Part shown: positions 16,920-25,476 of the stretch, one piece after another
Layout of the letters: each line of letters begins with the position of its first letter
Numbering within the stretch: position 1 is the stretch's first letter
NCBI GenBank assembly: GCA_015058625.1
Contig: SVCA01000001.1
Location: 1-64,000, forward strand
From: Pseudoselenomonas ruminantium
Lineage (GTDB): Bacteria > Bacillota > Negativicutes > Selenomonadales > Selenomonadaceae
Reading direction: 5' to 3'
Length of the DNA stretch: 64,000 nucleotides
Program-made: the position numbers and the translations under genes
Notes under the pieces: model-generated
What the model saw: only the letters and a program-made list of their open reading frames with translations
Database searches by the model: none
What the model was told of the DNA's origin: nothing

Positions 16920-17031
16920 AAACTGAGCTGTAACAAAAAATTTCAGCACGTACTGGAAACTGCAATTTATAGGAAAAAGTCCGCTAAATTTCATCAGCGG
17001 ACTTTTCCTATCAGAGAATATTTCACCTTGC

Positions 17032-17436
17032 TCAGCCATTAATGCCTGCCAATTTCTTTTCCAACACCAGCACGCCATGACGCACACAATCATCACAAGC
17101 GCAGAGCATTTTCCCGGTGCCTATGCCCTTTAAGTCGCGGCAAATTGTCACCCCGCCGGACATTTCCTTGAAATCCTGCAACATATCTTTCGCAATCATC
17201 TTGCTGGGCGTATCAGATTTATTGAGCAGGCCCAATGCCATGACCGCTCCACATAACGCGCCGCAGGTTCCTTCCATGCCGCCCATACCCGAGCCAAAGC
17301 CGGAGCCCATGGCCAGGATATCCTCTGCAGGCCTGTCCAGCTCCTTTTCATAAGCCATCAATACTGCCTGCGCACAATTGCAACGGTTGTGCTTGTACTC
17401 CACGGCTTTTTCTGCCCTTGCACTTATTGCTTCCAT
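17032..17436 (-). CDS. C_GCAxxG_C_C family redox protein
   Basis: A 134-residue protein of the C_GCAxxG_C_C family, cysteine-rich proteins thought to bind a redox cofactor. The signature GTCGALCGAVMALG occurs near residue 57, with further Cys in NRCNCAQAV, TICRDLKG and LCACDDCV. No signal peptide, so cytosolic. Function of the family is not well defined. A GGAGG site is before the ATG. It lies downstream of the YkvI-type transporter gene and may be cotranscribed with it (gap 38 bases). Confidence 0.8.
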   Translation of the reverse strand: MEAISARAEKAVEYKHNRCNCAQAVLMAYEKELDRPAEDILAMGSGFGSGMGGMEGTCGALCGAVMALGLLNKSDTPSKMIAKDMLQDFKEMSGGVTICRDLKGIGTGKMLCACDDCVRHGVLVLEKKLAGING

Positions 17437-17474
17437 CTTTGTACCTCCAAAATATAATCACAGTTATTACTTGG

Positions 17475-18803
17475 CTATTTGCTGTTTTTTTCCTCTTTTT
17501 TCAAGGGCGAACCCTTCATCGACAGATTTTCCTCGGCGTATGTCTGCAAATCATCAGTGTTTTCCACCACATCTTTTACATAGGATTTGATGTCCTGTTC
17601 CAACCCCTTCGTATCGGCCACAGACATTTCACTCAGCTTATGAAAATCCTTTTTGTGTTTTGCCGTAAACTCATAGTCATCATCATACTTGCGGAACAGG
17701 AGCCGCATCATCTTGCGGCGCAGGAATTTTTCCCGGACGATGTTTTCCCGTTCTTCAAACCAGGCCACGGTCAGCACCACCAGGAGCAAAATCCCCATAT
17801 AGCCAAGCAGCGGATACATATAGGAAACCAGCGTGGTAAAACCGCCAAAGCTGCACACATACCCAAGTGCCGTAATGCCAATCAGTATTTTGCGCTTTTT
17901 GCCCAGGTCATCACCGGCAAAGCGGCAAGCCGTGGCGTAGTAAAGGCTGAATGCGGTATTGAAAATCAGCGCAAAGATTACCACTGCATAGACAAAGGCA
18001 AAGGCGGGATGAATGTGATTGACAATCATCAGCATGGGGATTTCCGCATCTTTGATTTTATCGAGATTAGCAAAGAGCGTCATGGCTGCACAAGTGACAA
18101 TTACGCCGATAATGGTGCCGCCTAAAGCGCCGCCCTTCTCTGCATCGCCAATGCGCACCACCGAACCGCCCAGCACAAACGCCATCGACACACCGTTCAT
18201 CGCGCAGAGAGCAAAATAGTTAATGACCGCCAGCCATACATTGGGCATAACCGGCTGCATGGTGCCTGCCACTAAATCAAGTGCTTCATAATCGTAAGAC
18301 TTACCGATAAAGGTATAGCCGGCCACCGCCAGAATCATCACGACAATGATTGGCGTAAACACGCCCAGCACACGGGTAATCTTGTCAAAATCCAAAAAGG
18401 CAATGACAATGACAAGCAGGGAACAAAAAAGTGCCCCCAGCCAACTTGGCAGACCAAACTGTTGCTGCAAATTGGCACCGGCACCAGCCACCATGACAAA
18501 GCCGACCACAAAACAGGAAATAATGAGTGTGATATCAATAATCCGGTTGATAACCGGATGGGCAATCTGCTCCAACACTTCCTGATGATTGCTCGATTGA
18601 TAATGTGAACCCAAGGTTACAATGATTCGTCCGAATACAACATTCAACACACCGAGCAGGACTACACCTACTAAACCGATTTTACCGAAACTCAAAAAAT
18701 ACTGCAGCATATCCTGCCCGGAGGAAAGCCCCGCACCGACCAATACGCCTACATAAGCCATCGCCAGCGACAGTGCTTCCTTACTTATGCGTAAAAAGTT
18801 CAT
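17475..18803 (-). CDS. YkvI-family membrane transporter
   Basis: A 442-residue multi-pass membrane protein of the YkvI family within the LeuT-type transporter superfamily. About ten hydrophobic segments in residues 8-340 include an unwound-helix motif VLVGAGLSSGQDMLQYF in segment 1. The last 90 residues are charged and cytosolic. Substrate is unknown; homologues are often annotated as branched-chain amino-acid-like transporters. AAAGGAGG precedes the ATG. Confidence 0.75.
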   Translation of the reverse strand: MNFLRISKEALSLAMAYVGVLVGAGLSSGQDMLQYFLSFGKIGLVGVVLLGVLNVVFGRIIVTLGSHYQSSNHQEVLEQIAHPVINRIIDITLIISCFVVGFVMVAGAGANLQQQFGLPSWLGALFCSLLVIVIAFLDFDKITRVLGVFTPIIVVMILAVAGYTFIGKSYDYEALDLVAGTMQPVMPNVWLAVINYFALCAMNGVSMAFVLGGSVVRIGDAEKGGALGGTIIGVIVTCAAMTLFANLDKIKDAEIPMLMIVNHIHPAFAFVYAVVIFALIFNTAFSLYYATACRFAGDDLGKKRKILIGITALGYVCSFGGFTTLVSYMYPLLGYMGILLLVVLTVAWFEERENIVREKFLRRKMMRLLFRKYDDDYEFTAKHKKDFHKLSEMSVADTKGLEQDIKSYVKDVVENTDDLQTYAEENLSMKGSPLKKEEKNSK

Positions 18804-18923
18804 AACAGGCCTCCTTTAAAAAATTTACAAGCGATTATAAAATTATATCACATTTAATACATCTTATCAAATATTGTGCGCAATTAAAGAACATTCTTCC
18901 CGTAGTTATGTATGCAAGCAAAG

Positions 18924-18964
18924 AAGACGGCTGAATCGTCATTTGACCATTCAGCCGCCGTCTT
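18924..18964 (-). terminator. Terminator of the DUF3089 gene
   Basis: Arms AAGACGGCTGAAT (18924-18936) and ATTCAGCCGCCGTCTT (18949-18964) pair with one bulge. Followed on the minus strand by TCTTTGC. Confidence 0.6.
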
Positions 18965-18980
18965 TTATGTTTTGTCTTTA

Positions 18981-20003
18981 TCAGTGGTTCGCTTTATATG
19001 CCGCAATGCGTTTGGCTACATTGTCCTTAATATTATTGTAATAGAACGTGTAGTCATCGTCATGGAAACTCTGTGGCCCAAAGAAATCAGTCATGGCTGT
19101 CGGTGCAGCTTTGGCGTTCGTCACGATTACGCCACGAGCGAGGTTCACCTGTGCATCTGCGCCGATGTTTGTAATCTCATACCTGGCGGCTTTTTCGTTT
19201 AACATGAAAGAACCAAGGTTTTTACTCGCCGGTGCGTAGGTTTCATCAAGCTTCCAGTTCAATGGATTGATGCTGATGGCATTCGGCAGCAACGCACGGT
19301 TGCGGGCGTTCTCCTCCACATTTTTCTTTCCTTCGGTATTCCAGCTGACAATAACGCCCGTGTCGCGTTCGCCAGTTGCAAACTTCAGGTGTGGATTCTC
19401 CTTGAGGTCTTCTTTCGTGACGGAGAAGCCTATGGCATAGGCCGCCACCATGCGCTTGTAGTAGTCAGGATGCTTCTTGAAGTAGTTCTTCAACACGTAT
19501 TTGACCATCGCCGAACCCTGACTGTGCCCCGCAATGATGAAGGGGCGCCCATTGTTGTATTTGGTGAAGTAGTAATCGAGCGCAGCGGTTATATCGGCGT
19601 AGGGAATGCCGGAAATTGCTGCATCGATGTTCCCCGTTTTGGCCGCCACCTCCCCGGCGAAGCGTAAGCCTGCCTGACGATAGTAAGGCACAAACACGTT
19701 CGTGGACTCCTCGTATACGCTGGCATTCGTCACATATTCACCCAGCGCCCCCATTTTCATCTCAATGTTATCCAGGGTTGCGTAATCGGGGGAACCTTCG
19801 CTGAAACTGGATTCGATATACGCCGTTGAGTAAATGTAAAACGTGTCAACTTCCTTCGTGATATCCGGAACCTGATACCAGCAGCTTTTCCGGGAATAAT
19901 CCGGAGCATCTCCTGCCACCGTCTGGGCACTCGCTGACGAGCCCGGAAGCATAGACACCATCACCAAAACAGCCACAATTGCAGCCAGCAATGCTTTCCT
20001 CAT
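18981..20003 (-). CDS. Secreted DUF3089 alpha/beta-hydrolase
   Basis: A 340-residue exported protein. Residues 1-27 are a signal peptide (MRKALLAAIVAVLVMVSMLP then an Ala-rich cleavage region). The nucleophile elbow GHSQGSAM near residue 160 identifies an alpha/beta-hydrolase of the DUF3089 group; substrate unknown. The ATG at 20003 has GGGAGG with the right spacing; the longer frame from 20045 would add 14 residues in front of the signal peptide. It lies 46 bases downstream of the amidase at 20050, in the same direction. Confidence 0.8.
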   Translation of the reverse strand: MRKALLAAIVAVLVMVSMLPGSSASAQTVAGDAPDYSRKSCWYQVPDITKEVDTFYIYSTAYIESSFSEGSPDYATLDNIEMKMGALGEYVTNASVYEESTNVFVPYYRQAGLRFAGEVAAKTGNIDAAISGIPYADITAALDYYFTKYNNGRPFIIAGHSQGSAMVKYVLKNYFKKHPDYYKRMVAAYAIGFSVTKEDLKENPHLKFATGERDTGVIVSWNTEGKKNVEENARNRALLPNAISINPLNWKLDETYAPASKNLGSFMLNEKAARYEITNIGADAQVNLARGVIVTNAKAAPTAMTDFFGPQSFHDDDYTFYYNNIKDNVAKRIAAYKANH

Positions 20004-20049
20004 ATTTTCCTCCCGCGGAATCGAAAAGACTTCGCTTTCTTCCATCGTA

Positions 20050-21648
20050 TTATTTTACATTCCTGAAATCAGGGAAACGCCCATCCTTATAGAGTGGAGC
20101 AATCGTTTTGGAGAGAGCGTATGCCACGCGGAAAGCGTTCAAGTCATCATAGGTATTGCTGACAATCTGCACGCCGACGGGAACATTTTTAGCGGACAGT
20201 TCAACCGGCATTGCCACCACCGGATATCTGCTGGCCAGATTCCAAATCGGTGTCAGCATGAGGTTGGTGCTGGAATAGGTTTTCCCGCGCACCTGAGCTG
20301 CTTTGTCAGGGGTTGCATCAAGATCGGCGGGGAAATACGGTGTTGCCAGCGTAGGCATGATCAGAGCTATGCAGCCCTTCTCGAAGACCTTCTGCTGAAC
20401 ATCCTGGTGAAGCTTCGCCAACATTATTTCTACGTTAACCTGATCCTGCGGCGTCAGCTTGCCTGCATACGCCTCCAGATTCTTCACGTACGCGCTGAAC
20501 TTGTCGCGATGCTTATCCAAACCGTCGAAGATGGCGTACATGCTTGTGGACATAAGCCCCTTGAAGTAAGTCGGCATGAAATTTTCGGCGCTTACGTCGA
20601 GCTCTATCAATTCAACCTGTGCTCCGGCCTTCTTCAAAGCCGCAACCGTGGAGTCCATGGCATGGTTGGATTCCTGGCTAAGACCGCCCTGAAGCCAGTT
20701 CTTGCAATAGGTGACAGCAACCTTCTGCCCCTTAATCGCAGCGTATTTCTGAGGATAGTCCAGCTTGGGACGAATCGTGGAATGAACCTCCGGGCTGGGA
20801 CCGGCAATGACATCCTGCATGAGCGCCATGTCAGCAAAAGTGCGGGCCATGGGGCCTAAGGTTTCGTAGGTGTTATCCGACGTGGCAACGCGGCCAAACG
20901 GCGGCTTGAAGCCGTACAGACCGTTCATGGCAGAGGGAATGCGAATGGAGCCGCCCATATCGGAGCCAGTGGCCAGCGTGCAGAAACCAGCGGCCAGTGC
21001 TGCGCCGGAACCACCGGACGACCCGCCGGTACCGTAGTAGAGGTTCCACGGATTGCGGCTGACACCGTAGAGGCGTGACCAGGTCATGGGGCTGAGGTAC
21101 TGTTCAGGTACCGTCGTCTGGAAAACAAAAATCGCGCCCTCTTTGCGGAGCTTCTGAATCATGGCGCCGTCAGCGGTGCATGGCTCGTGGTCCTTCAGAA
21201 GCAGGGATGCGGCATCCACGCGCCAACCCTTGACTTCATTCTCGTCCTTGACGCCGATGGTAATCCCTTCCAGTCTGCGTGCAGTGCCATTCCGATAGCG
21301 CTCATCGGCTTCCTTTGCCAGCTTCCTGGCCTCGTCAAAGGTGTCGAAGGTGATGGCATTGACCTTGCCGGCATTGAACGTATCCAGCTCATTTACCAAG
21401 TCGCGACGCGATACGTTGTATTCACCATTGTACTTCTTCACACGGCTAATCTGTGCCTCCAAAACTTCGCTAGGTGTTGTTTCACCTTTTTGGAACAGCT
21501 CTATGAGCTTTACAGCTGGCATATATGCCAGCTCATCCTGGGAAAACTTCGCCTTGGCAAATACTGTACTTGCGCCTGTCGCAAAGAGCGTAATCAGTAC
21601 GCCTGCCATAAACGCCAAAAGCGTTTTCCTGAAAATAAACCTGTGCAT
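20050..21648 (-). CDS. Secreted amidase (amidase-signature family)
   Basis: A 532-residue enzyme with an N-terminal signal peptide (about 31 residues) and the full amidase signature: catalytic Lys in GVKDENEVKGW, the Gly/Ser-rich GTGGSSGGSGAALAAGF, and a catalytic Ser in GSDMGGSIRIPS. It hydrolyses amides outside the cytoplasm; specificity is unknown. GGAG sites precede the ATG. One copy of a 135-bp direct repeat (21721-21855) ends 73 bases before it and may contain its promoter. Probably cotranscribed with the DUF3089 hydrolase. Confidence 0.85.
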   Translation of the reverse strand: MHRFIFRKTLLAFMAGVLITLFATGASTVFAKAKFSQDELAYMPAVKLIELFQKGETTPSEVLEAQISRVKKYNGEYNVSRRDLVNELDTFNAGKVNAITFDTFDEARKLAKEADERYRNGTARRLEGITIGVKDENEVKGWRVDAASLLLKDHEPCTADGAMIQKLRKEGAIFVFQTTVPEQYLSPMTWSRLYGVSRNPWNLYYGTGGSSGGSGAALAAGFCTLATGSDMGGSIRIPSAMNGLYGFKPPFGRVATSDNTYETLGPMARTFADMALMQDVIAGPSPEVHSTIRPKLDYPQKYAAIKGQKVAVTYCKNWLQGGLSQESNHAMDSTVAALKKAGAQVELIELDVSAENFMPTYFKGLMSTSMYAIFDGLDKHRDKFSAYVKNLEAYAGKLTPQDQVNVEIMLAKLHQDVQQKVFEKGCIALIMPTLATPYFPADLDATPDKAAQVRGKTYSSTNLMLTPIWNLASRYPVVAMPVELSAKNVPVGVQIVSNTYDDLNAFRVAYALSKTIAPLYKDGRFPDFRNVK

Positions 21649-21720
21649 TTCCTATACTCCTTTCTCCTTTTGTGCAGAATCTGATAGAGCGACACGGCCT
21701 TAGCTCCACTATTCAGAATT

Positions 21721-21855
21721 TCCTCACCTCCGCATGCCATGTTTATCAAAATATTCTATACATCCTTCCCGAAATCCTTCTACTACTAAAATAGTAGATA
21801 GACTTTTATTCTATACTTTTGTGGTATTGTCCTTGCCATTGCCTCGGCCTATAAT
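21721..21855. repeat. 135-bp direct repeat, copy 1
   Basis: Differs from 22685-22819 at only two positions. On the minus strand it ends with GCGGAGGTGAGGA, a strong ribosome-binding site, and contains ACTACTAAAATAGTAG-type dyad symmetry (around 21781-21797). It looks like a leader or promoter segment that was duplicated together with the intervening gene. Confidence 0.9.
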
Positions 21856-22679
21856 CCGCTCGATGAATTCACGAAGAATTTTTGCACGATATATCCCAGA
21901 ACCACGGTAACGGTAAGAACATCCGTTCCATTCAAGATAATATACCCCCATATTTCCGCAGGGGCTCTCTCCAGGATTTGACTTTGCGATGCAATATATA
22001 TGCCTCGATTGATGACAACGGTGATATTGCCGAAAGGATTTCCTTCATAGTCCTTGGCATTGTAAACTTCTGAACCGCTAAAAAAACCAATCCCATAGTA
22101 AGTTATAAATTCAAGGGTTGTCATCATAATCATGCCCAGGAGAACTATGTCTACCGTTGTCAAATATCTTTCCATGAATCTGCTTATAGTCGCTATACAA
22201 ACCACATAAGAGATTATCGTAATGCTGTACCCAAAAATCCACATATACTGCCCAAAGAAATTGTTGAAAAAAAACACATCAAATACCAATGCCCCAAAGC
22301 TGTAAAACATAAATATTACGGAATAGACGAAGCCAAAAATTTCAACGGGAAACCCTTTGCGTGACGGATCTTCATGCGGAGCAAAAACAAAAACCAGCAG
22401 GGAAAAAACTATCGTGCCTAAGAAATCTTCGATGGTATATGTGATTTCAATTCGGTACGGCATTATCGGTATGACAATATACAACGGCACGGTCACGACA
22501 ATGATTTTAAGTATCTTTCGGTGACATAAAAAGACTTGTTTCGCATAAGCATAAAGATTTTCCCAGTCTTTTCTGACCGCTTGAATAAAGCTGTCATGCG
22601 ATTTTTTTGAGGGCAGGATATGATAGAAAAACCGCAAAACAAGGAATGCCATCCCCATAGCCAAATAGCCCAGCAACAC
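21849..22679 (-). CDS. Multi-pass membrane protein of unknown function
   Basis: About 276 residues with seven or so hydrophobic segments; I recognise no family. The loop APHEDPSRKG (about residue 105) is charged, and a second soluble loop (GSEVYNAKDYEGNPFG) is near residue 205. AT-richer than neighbours. It is bracketed by two nearly identical 135-bp repeats, whose right copy provides its leader. Start uncertain: a GTG at 22691 overlaps the ribosome-binding site, so the GTG at 22679 is preferred. It may have arrived or been duplicated as a unit. Confidence 0.6.
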   Translation of the reverse strand: MLLGYLAMGMAFLVLRFFYHILPSKKSHDSFIQAVRKDWENLYAYAKQVFLCHRKILKIIVVTVPLYIVIPIMPYRIEITYTIEDFLGTIVFSLLVFVFAPHEDPSRKGFPVEIFGFVYSVIFMFYSFGALVFDVFFFNNFFGQYMWIFGYSITIISYVVCIATISRFMERYLTTVDIVLLGMIMMTTLEFITYYGIGFFSGSEVYNAKDYEGNPFGNITVVINRGIYIASQSQILERAPAEIWGYIILNGTDVLTVTVVLGYIVQKFFVNSSSGL

Positions 22680-22684
22680 GTTTC

Positions 22685-22819
22685 TCCTCACCTCCGCATG
22701 CTATGTTTATCAAAATATTCTATACATCCTTCCCAAAATCCTTCTACTACTAAAATAGTAGATAGACTTTTATTCTATACTTTTGTGGTATTGTCCTTGC
22801 CATTGCCTCGGCCTATAAT
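22685..22819. repeat. 135-bp direct repeat, copy 2
   Basis: Second copy of the repeat at 21721-21855 (133 of 135 positions identical). It carries the ribosome-binding site of the membrane-protein gene at its left end. Confidence 0.9.
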
Positions 22820-22902
22820 AACTTTTGTCACTTGGGGAAGTGATGACACATACACATGCCTTCAACAGTGGGGAAGCTTTGCAGGTAAAGAAATTATATG
22901 AT

Positions 22903-22933
22903 AAAAGCCGCAGGTCTAGTGCCTGCGGCTTTT
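22903..22933. terminator. Terminator of the CocE/X-Pro peptidase gene
   Basis: Perfect 12-base stem AAAAGCCGCAGG (22903-22914) with CCTGCGGCTTTT (22922-22933), seven-base loop, T-run on both strands. Confidence 0.85.
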
Positions 22934-22959
22934 CGTATGCGCAATCTACTTTACGATAT

Positions 22960-24882
22960 TTATTTTTCCGGCACGACCGGTACCAAGAGATAGCTGTCAT
23001 ATTTGCCACCAACATGGATGATGTGTTTGCCCTTGTTGCGGGTTGCCGGTGCCTTGACCGCCAGCTCCGGATGGGCGACTTCGGTATGTCCGCCCCCTAA
23101 AGTTTTCATGGCCGGTTTCTCACCTGGTCTAAAGGTATATCCCTTAGCGGGAACGGCAATCTTTGCTATGCCAAACGGCGGTACGCTGTCGGCCTTAGGC
23201 GGCCGGTAGGCTGCTATGGTCAGCTGCAGTTTTTCCCCGGCATGATATTTCATGCCCATGGGCCAGATGCCAATATCAACTGGCACAATCTCGCCCTTTT
23301 TCAGTAAATCCTCACGGGTATGCTTTAAGACCGGCTCAGCAGGCGTGGATTTATGCGTATCCAAGGCCCGCTGGGATACACGCAGATAACCTTCCGAAAC
23401 CGTGGGCATATGCGTCACGGGGTCAGTGATAACCTTGCCGTCCTTGTCCAGCTTTTGCACCGTAACCTGCAGTTCCATATCATCAGAGCCTTCCGCTTCC
23501 ACATAGGTATGCAGATTCATATAGCCAGTAAGTTCCGTATCTTTATCAAAGTTCAGCACAAAGTTGACCGCCGGCTGTTTGGCCTGCGTATCGTAGCTGA
23601 TGATTTGTTCCTGCGCCTCTTTTGCCCCAGCCAATGTTTTTTGACTTGTCAAATACAGCTTTTTATACTGCGTTCTGGCCAGCGGGAATTCCTGCTCGAC
23701 TCTGTCCACTACGTCCTTATGACCAGGGTCAAGAACCGACAGGCGCACGCGCGGTGTCTTTTCCCAGTCATTGGCCACGCCTTTTAAGTAATGGTCAAAG
23801 AACTTGCGCAGGTCCTCGACATGTTCAGGCTGGTAGTAATCGGCCCATTCATTGGTGTTGTGGACGCGCAGCCATTTATCGTGACTGGGAATCTGACGGA
23901 AACCAGCGAAGGTACCATGCGTATGCACCGGATTGGTGAAGCTGGCCACGACATAAGCAGGAATATGGATGTTTTGCAGCTTGGCAATCTTATCCTGCCA
24001 GTAGGCATCCAAGAGCGTATGGGTCACGACCATGCGCGGCTGGTCTTCAATGTAATTCTTGCTGGCAAAGGTTTCAAAAATCCCCTCTGGGAATACGGGA
24101 TTGGGAATGCCGCCGCGATTGGCTGTTTCGCGGAAATGGTCAACAAAGCCTTCCCATGGCGCAATGGCCGCTAAATGCGGCGGCTGTTCGCCGGCAATAA
24201 ACCACTGCGAAACCGTCAGCCAGGAATTGCCCGACATGCCGATTTTGCCATTTGACCAGGGCTGCTTAGCCGCCCACTCAATCGTATCATAGCCATCCTT
24301 AGAATTCTGACTGCCCCAATAGTTTAAGTTACCCTCCGAATGATAGGCCCCGCGGCTGTCGGGATTGATGATGACATATCCCTGCGCCACCCAGTATGCC
24401 GGGTCCGGTGCTTCAAATTTTTCCAACCCGGAAGTCGCCGCCTGCGGGATGCCCGCCCGCCCCGGCACATCATCGAGCCACTGGCCGCCGATTTCCTTGC
24501 CATAAGGACTCCAGGCCATAATTGCCGGATGTTTTTCCTCGTCTACTGGCCGGAAAATATCCGTATAGATAACCGTGCCGTCACGCAGGGTTACGGGCAC
24601 ATCTTTTTCAAACAGAATATCGCAGGTCAGCGGCTTAGAACCTTCACGGCGGATGGAACCCGCTTTAAGCACCATGGTTTCCCGTTTTAATTCGGCTGCA
24701 CGGGCACGAGCCGCCGTAAGCGGCAAGCCCTTACGATAATATACCTCGACCGTTTCCCCATTGGCCATCTTCTGCGGCATAGTGATGGCCGCCTTTTCCG
24801 CCGACACTGCGCCCGGCATCATTACCCCCATGGACAGCGCCGTAAGCCCCAGACAAAGCATTTTCCGCATAGAACCCTTCAT
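22960..24882 (-). CDS. Secreted CocE/NonD hydrolase (X-Pro dipeptidyl-peptidase S15-like)
   Basis: A 640-residue exported serine hydrolase. A signal peptide covers about residues 1-28 (MKGSMRKMLCLGLTALSMGV...). The N-terminal alpha/beta-hydrolase domain has the nucleophile in GMSGNSWLTV near residue 210, followed by a helical cap and a C-terminal jelly-roll (PepX_C) with LQLTIAAYRPP. May cleave esters or X-Pro peptides. The ATG at 24882 is nine bases from GGGGAGG; the one at 24900 is upstream of that site. One TTGACTTGTCAA palindrome lies inside the gene. Confidence 0.8.
   Translation of the reverse strand: MKGSMRKMLCLGLTALSMGVMMPGAVSAEKAAITMPQKMANGETVEVYYRKGLPLTAARARAAELKRETMVLKAGSIRREGSKPLTCDILFEKDVPVTLRDGTVIYTDIFRPVDEEKHPAIMAWSPYGKEIGGQWLDDVPGRAGIPQAATSGLEKFEAPDPAYWVAQGYVIINPDSRGAYHSEGNLNYWGSQNSKDGYDTIEWAAKQPWSNGKIGMSGNSWLTVSQWFIAGEQPPHLAAIAPWEGFVDHFRETANRGGIPNPVFPEGIFETFASKNYIEDQPRMVVTHTLLDAYWQDKIAKLQNIHIPAYVVASFTNPVHTHGTFAGFRQIPSHDKWLRVHNTNEWADYYQPEHVEDLRKFFDHYLKGVANDWEKTPRVRLSVLDPGHKDVVDRVEQEFPLARTQYKKLYLTSQKTLAGAKEAQEQIISYDTQAKQPAVNFVLNFDKDTELTGYMNLHTYVEAEGSDDMELQVTVQKLDKDGKVITDPVTHMPTVSEGYLRVSQRALDTHKSTPAEPVLKHTREDLLKKGEIVPVDIGIWPMGMKYHAGEKLQLTIAAYRPPKADSVPPFGIAKIAVPAKGYTFRPGEKPAMKTLGGGHTEVAHPELAVKAPATRNKGKHIIHVGGKYDSYLLVPVVPEK
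23641..23652. repeat. TTGACTTGTCAA palindrome (in CocE gene)
   Basis: Perfect 12-base palindrome of the YTGACNNGTCAR class. On the coding strand it encodes Leu-Thr-Ser-Gln. Confidence 0.85.
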
Positions 24883-24987
24883 CAAAAATAACCTCCCCAT
24901 ATAATTTGTAATATTTATCTTTATCCCAGGCTATATTATAATACTTTTATATTGATTTGTTAAATTTTCTATTGAAAGGAAGAAGTT

Positions 24988-25476
24988 ATGACTGCCTATG
25001 CCTTTTATGAAAGTCCCTTCGGTCTCTTGAAAATCGGCGTTGCCAATGGCAAAGTCATTCTTATCGGTATGGTACCGAAAGCAGATACAGTAAGCCAGCC
25101 TACACCACTTAGTGCGGAAGTCTATCGCCAGCTGCAGGAATACTTTGCCGGCAAGCGCACAGTGTTTACCGTTCCGTATGCCTTCCAAGGAACCAGTTTC
25201 CAGCAGGCAGTCTGGGCGCAAATCGCAAAAATCCCCTATGGCAGGACCGTTACCTATAAGGACATCGCGCAGGCTATTGGAAAACCGCGCGCCTTTCAGG
25301 CAACAGGCCGAGCCGTAGGGGCGAATCCCTTGGCCATCCTCATCCCCTGCCACCGTGTTATCGGCAGCAATGGCGAGATGACCGGCTATGCGTATGGGTT
25401 GGAGATGAAGAAAACTCTGCTGGACTTAGAATCCACATCCAGCGTCACTTGTCATAACACTCTTTCTCATAGATGA
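24988..25476 (+). CDS. ogt: Methylated-DNA--protein-cysteine methyltransferase
   Basis: A 162-residue repair protein that removes alkyl groups from O6-alkylguanine onto its own Cys. The active site PCHRVIG is at about residue 118, and the DNA-binding helix region contains IPYGRTVTYKDIAQAIGKP. The last residues overlap by 32 bases with the 3' end of the convergent response-regulator gene (25445), so the tails are mutually antisense. GAAAGGAAG precedes the ATG. Confidence 0.9.
   Translation: MTAYAFYESPFGLLKIGVANGKVILIGMVPKADTVSQPTPLSAEVYRQLQEYFAGKRTVFTVPYAFQGTSFQQAVWAQIAKIPYGRTVTYKDIAQAIGKPRAFQATGRAVGANPLAILIPCHRVIGSNGEMTGYAYGLEMKKTLLDLESTSSVTCHNTLSHR

Larger units (their letters stand above)
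16368..16970. repeat. 603-bp divergent pair of structured repeats around a perfect palindrome
   Basis: This non-coding stretch is bounded by inverted ends ATAAATTGCAGTTT (16368-16381) and its complement (16957-16970). The axis is the perfect palindrome CAAGAACATCGATGTTCTTG (16661-16680). The left copy covers about 16427-16614 and the right copy about 16725-16919; they are diverged versions in opposite orientation, sharing GTTACCTGCGCCGGGCA (16491-16507, complement at 16836-16852). Each copy folds on itself: outer stem, inner stem, and a small hairpin with the conserved loop GAACGCAGTGA. Stem sequences differ between copies while pairing is retained. Short open frames here are not convincing genes. 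It could be a non-autonomous mobile repeat or a structured RNA pair. Confidence 0.8.
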
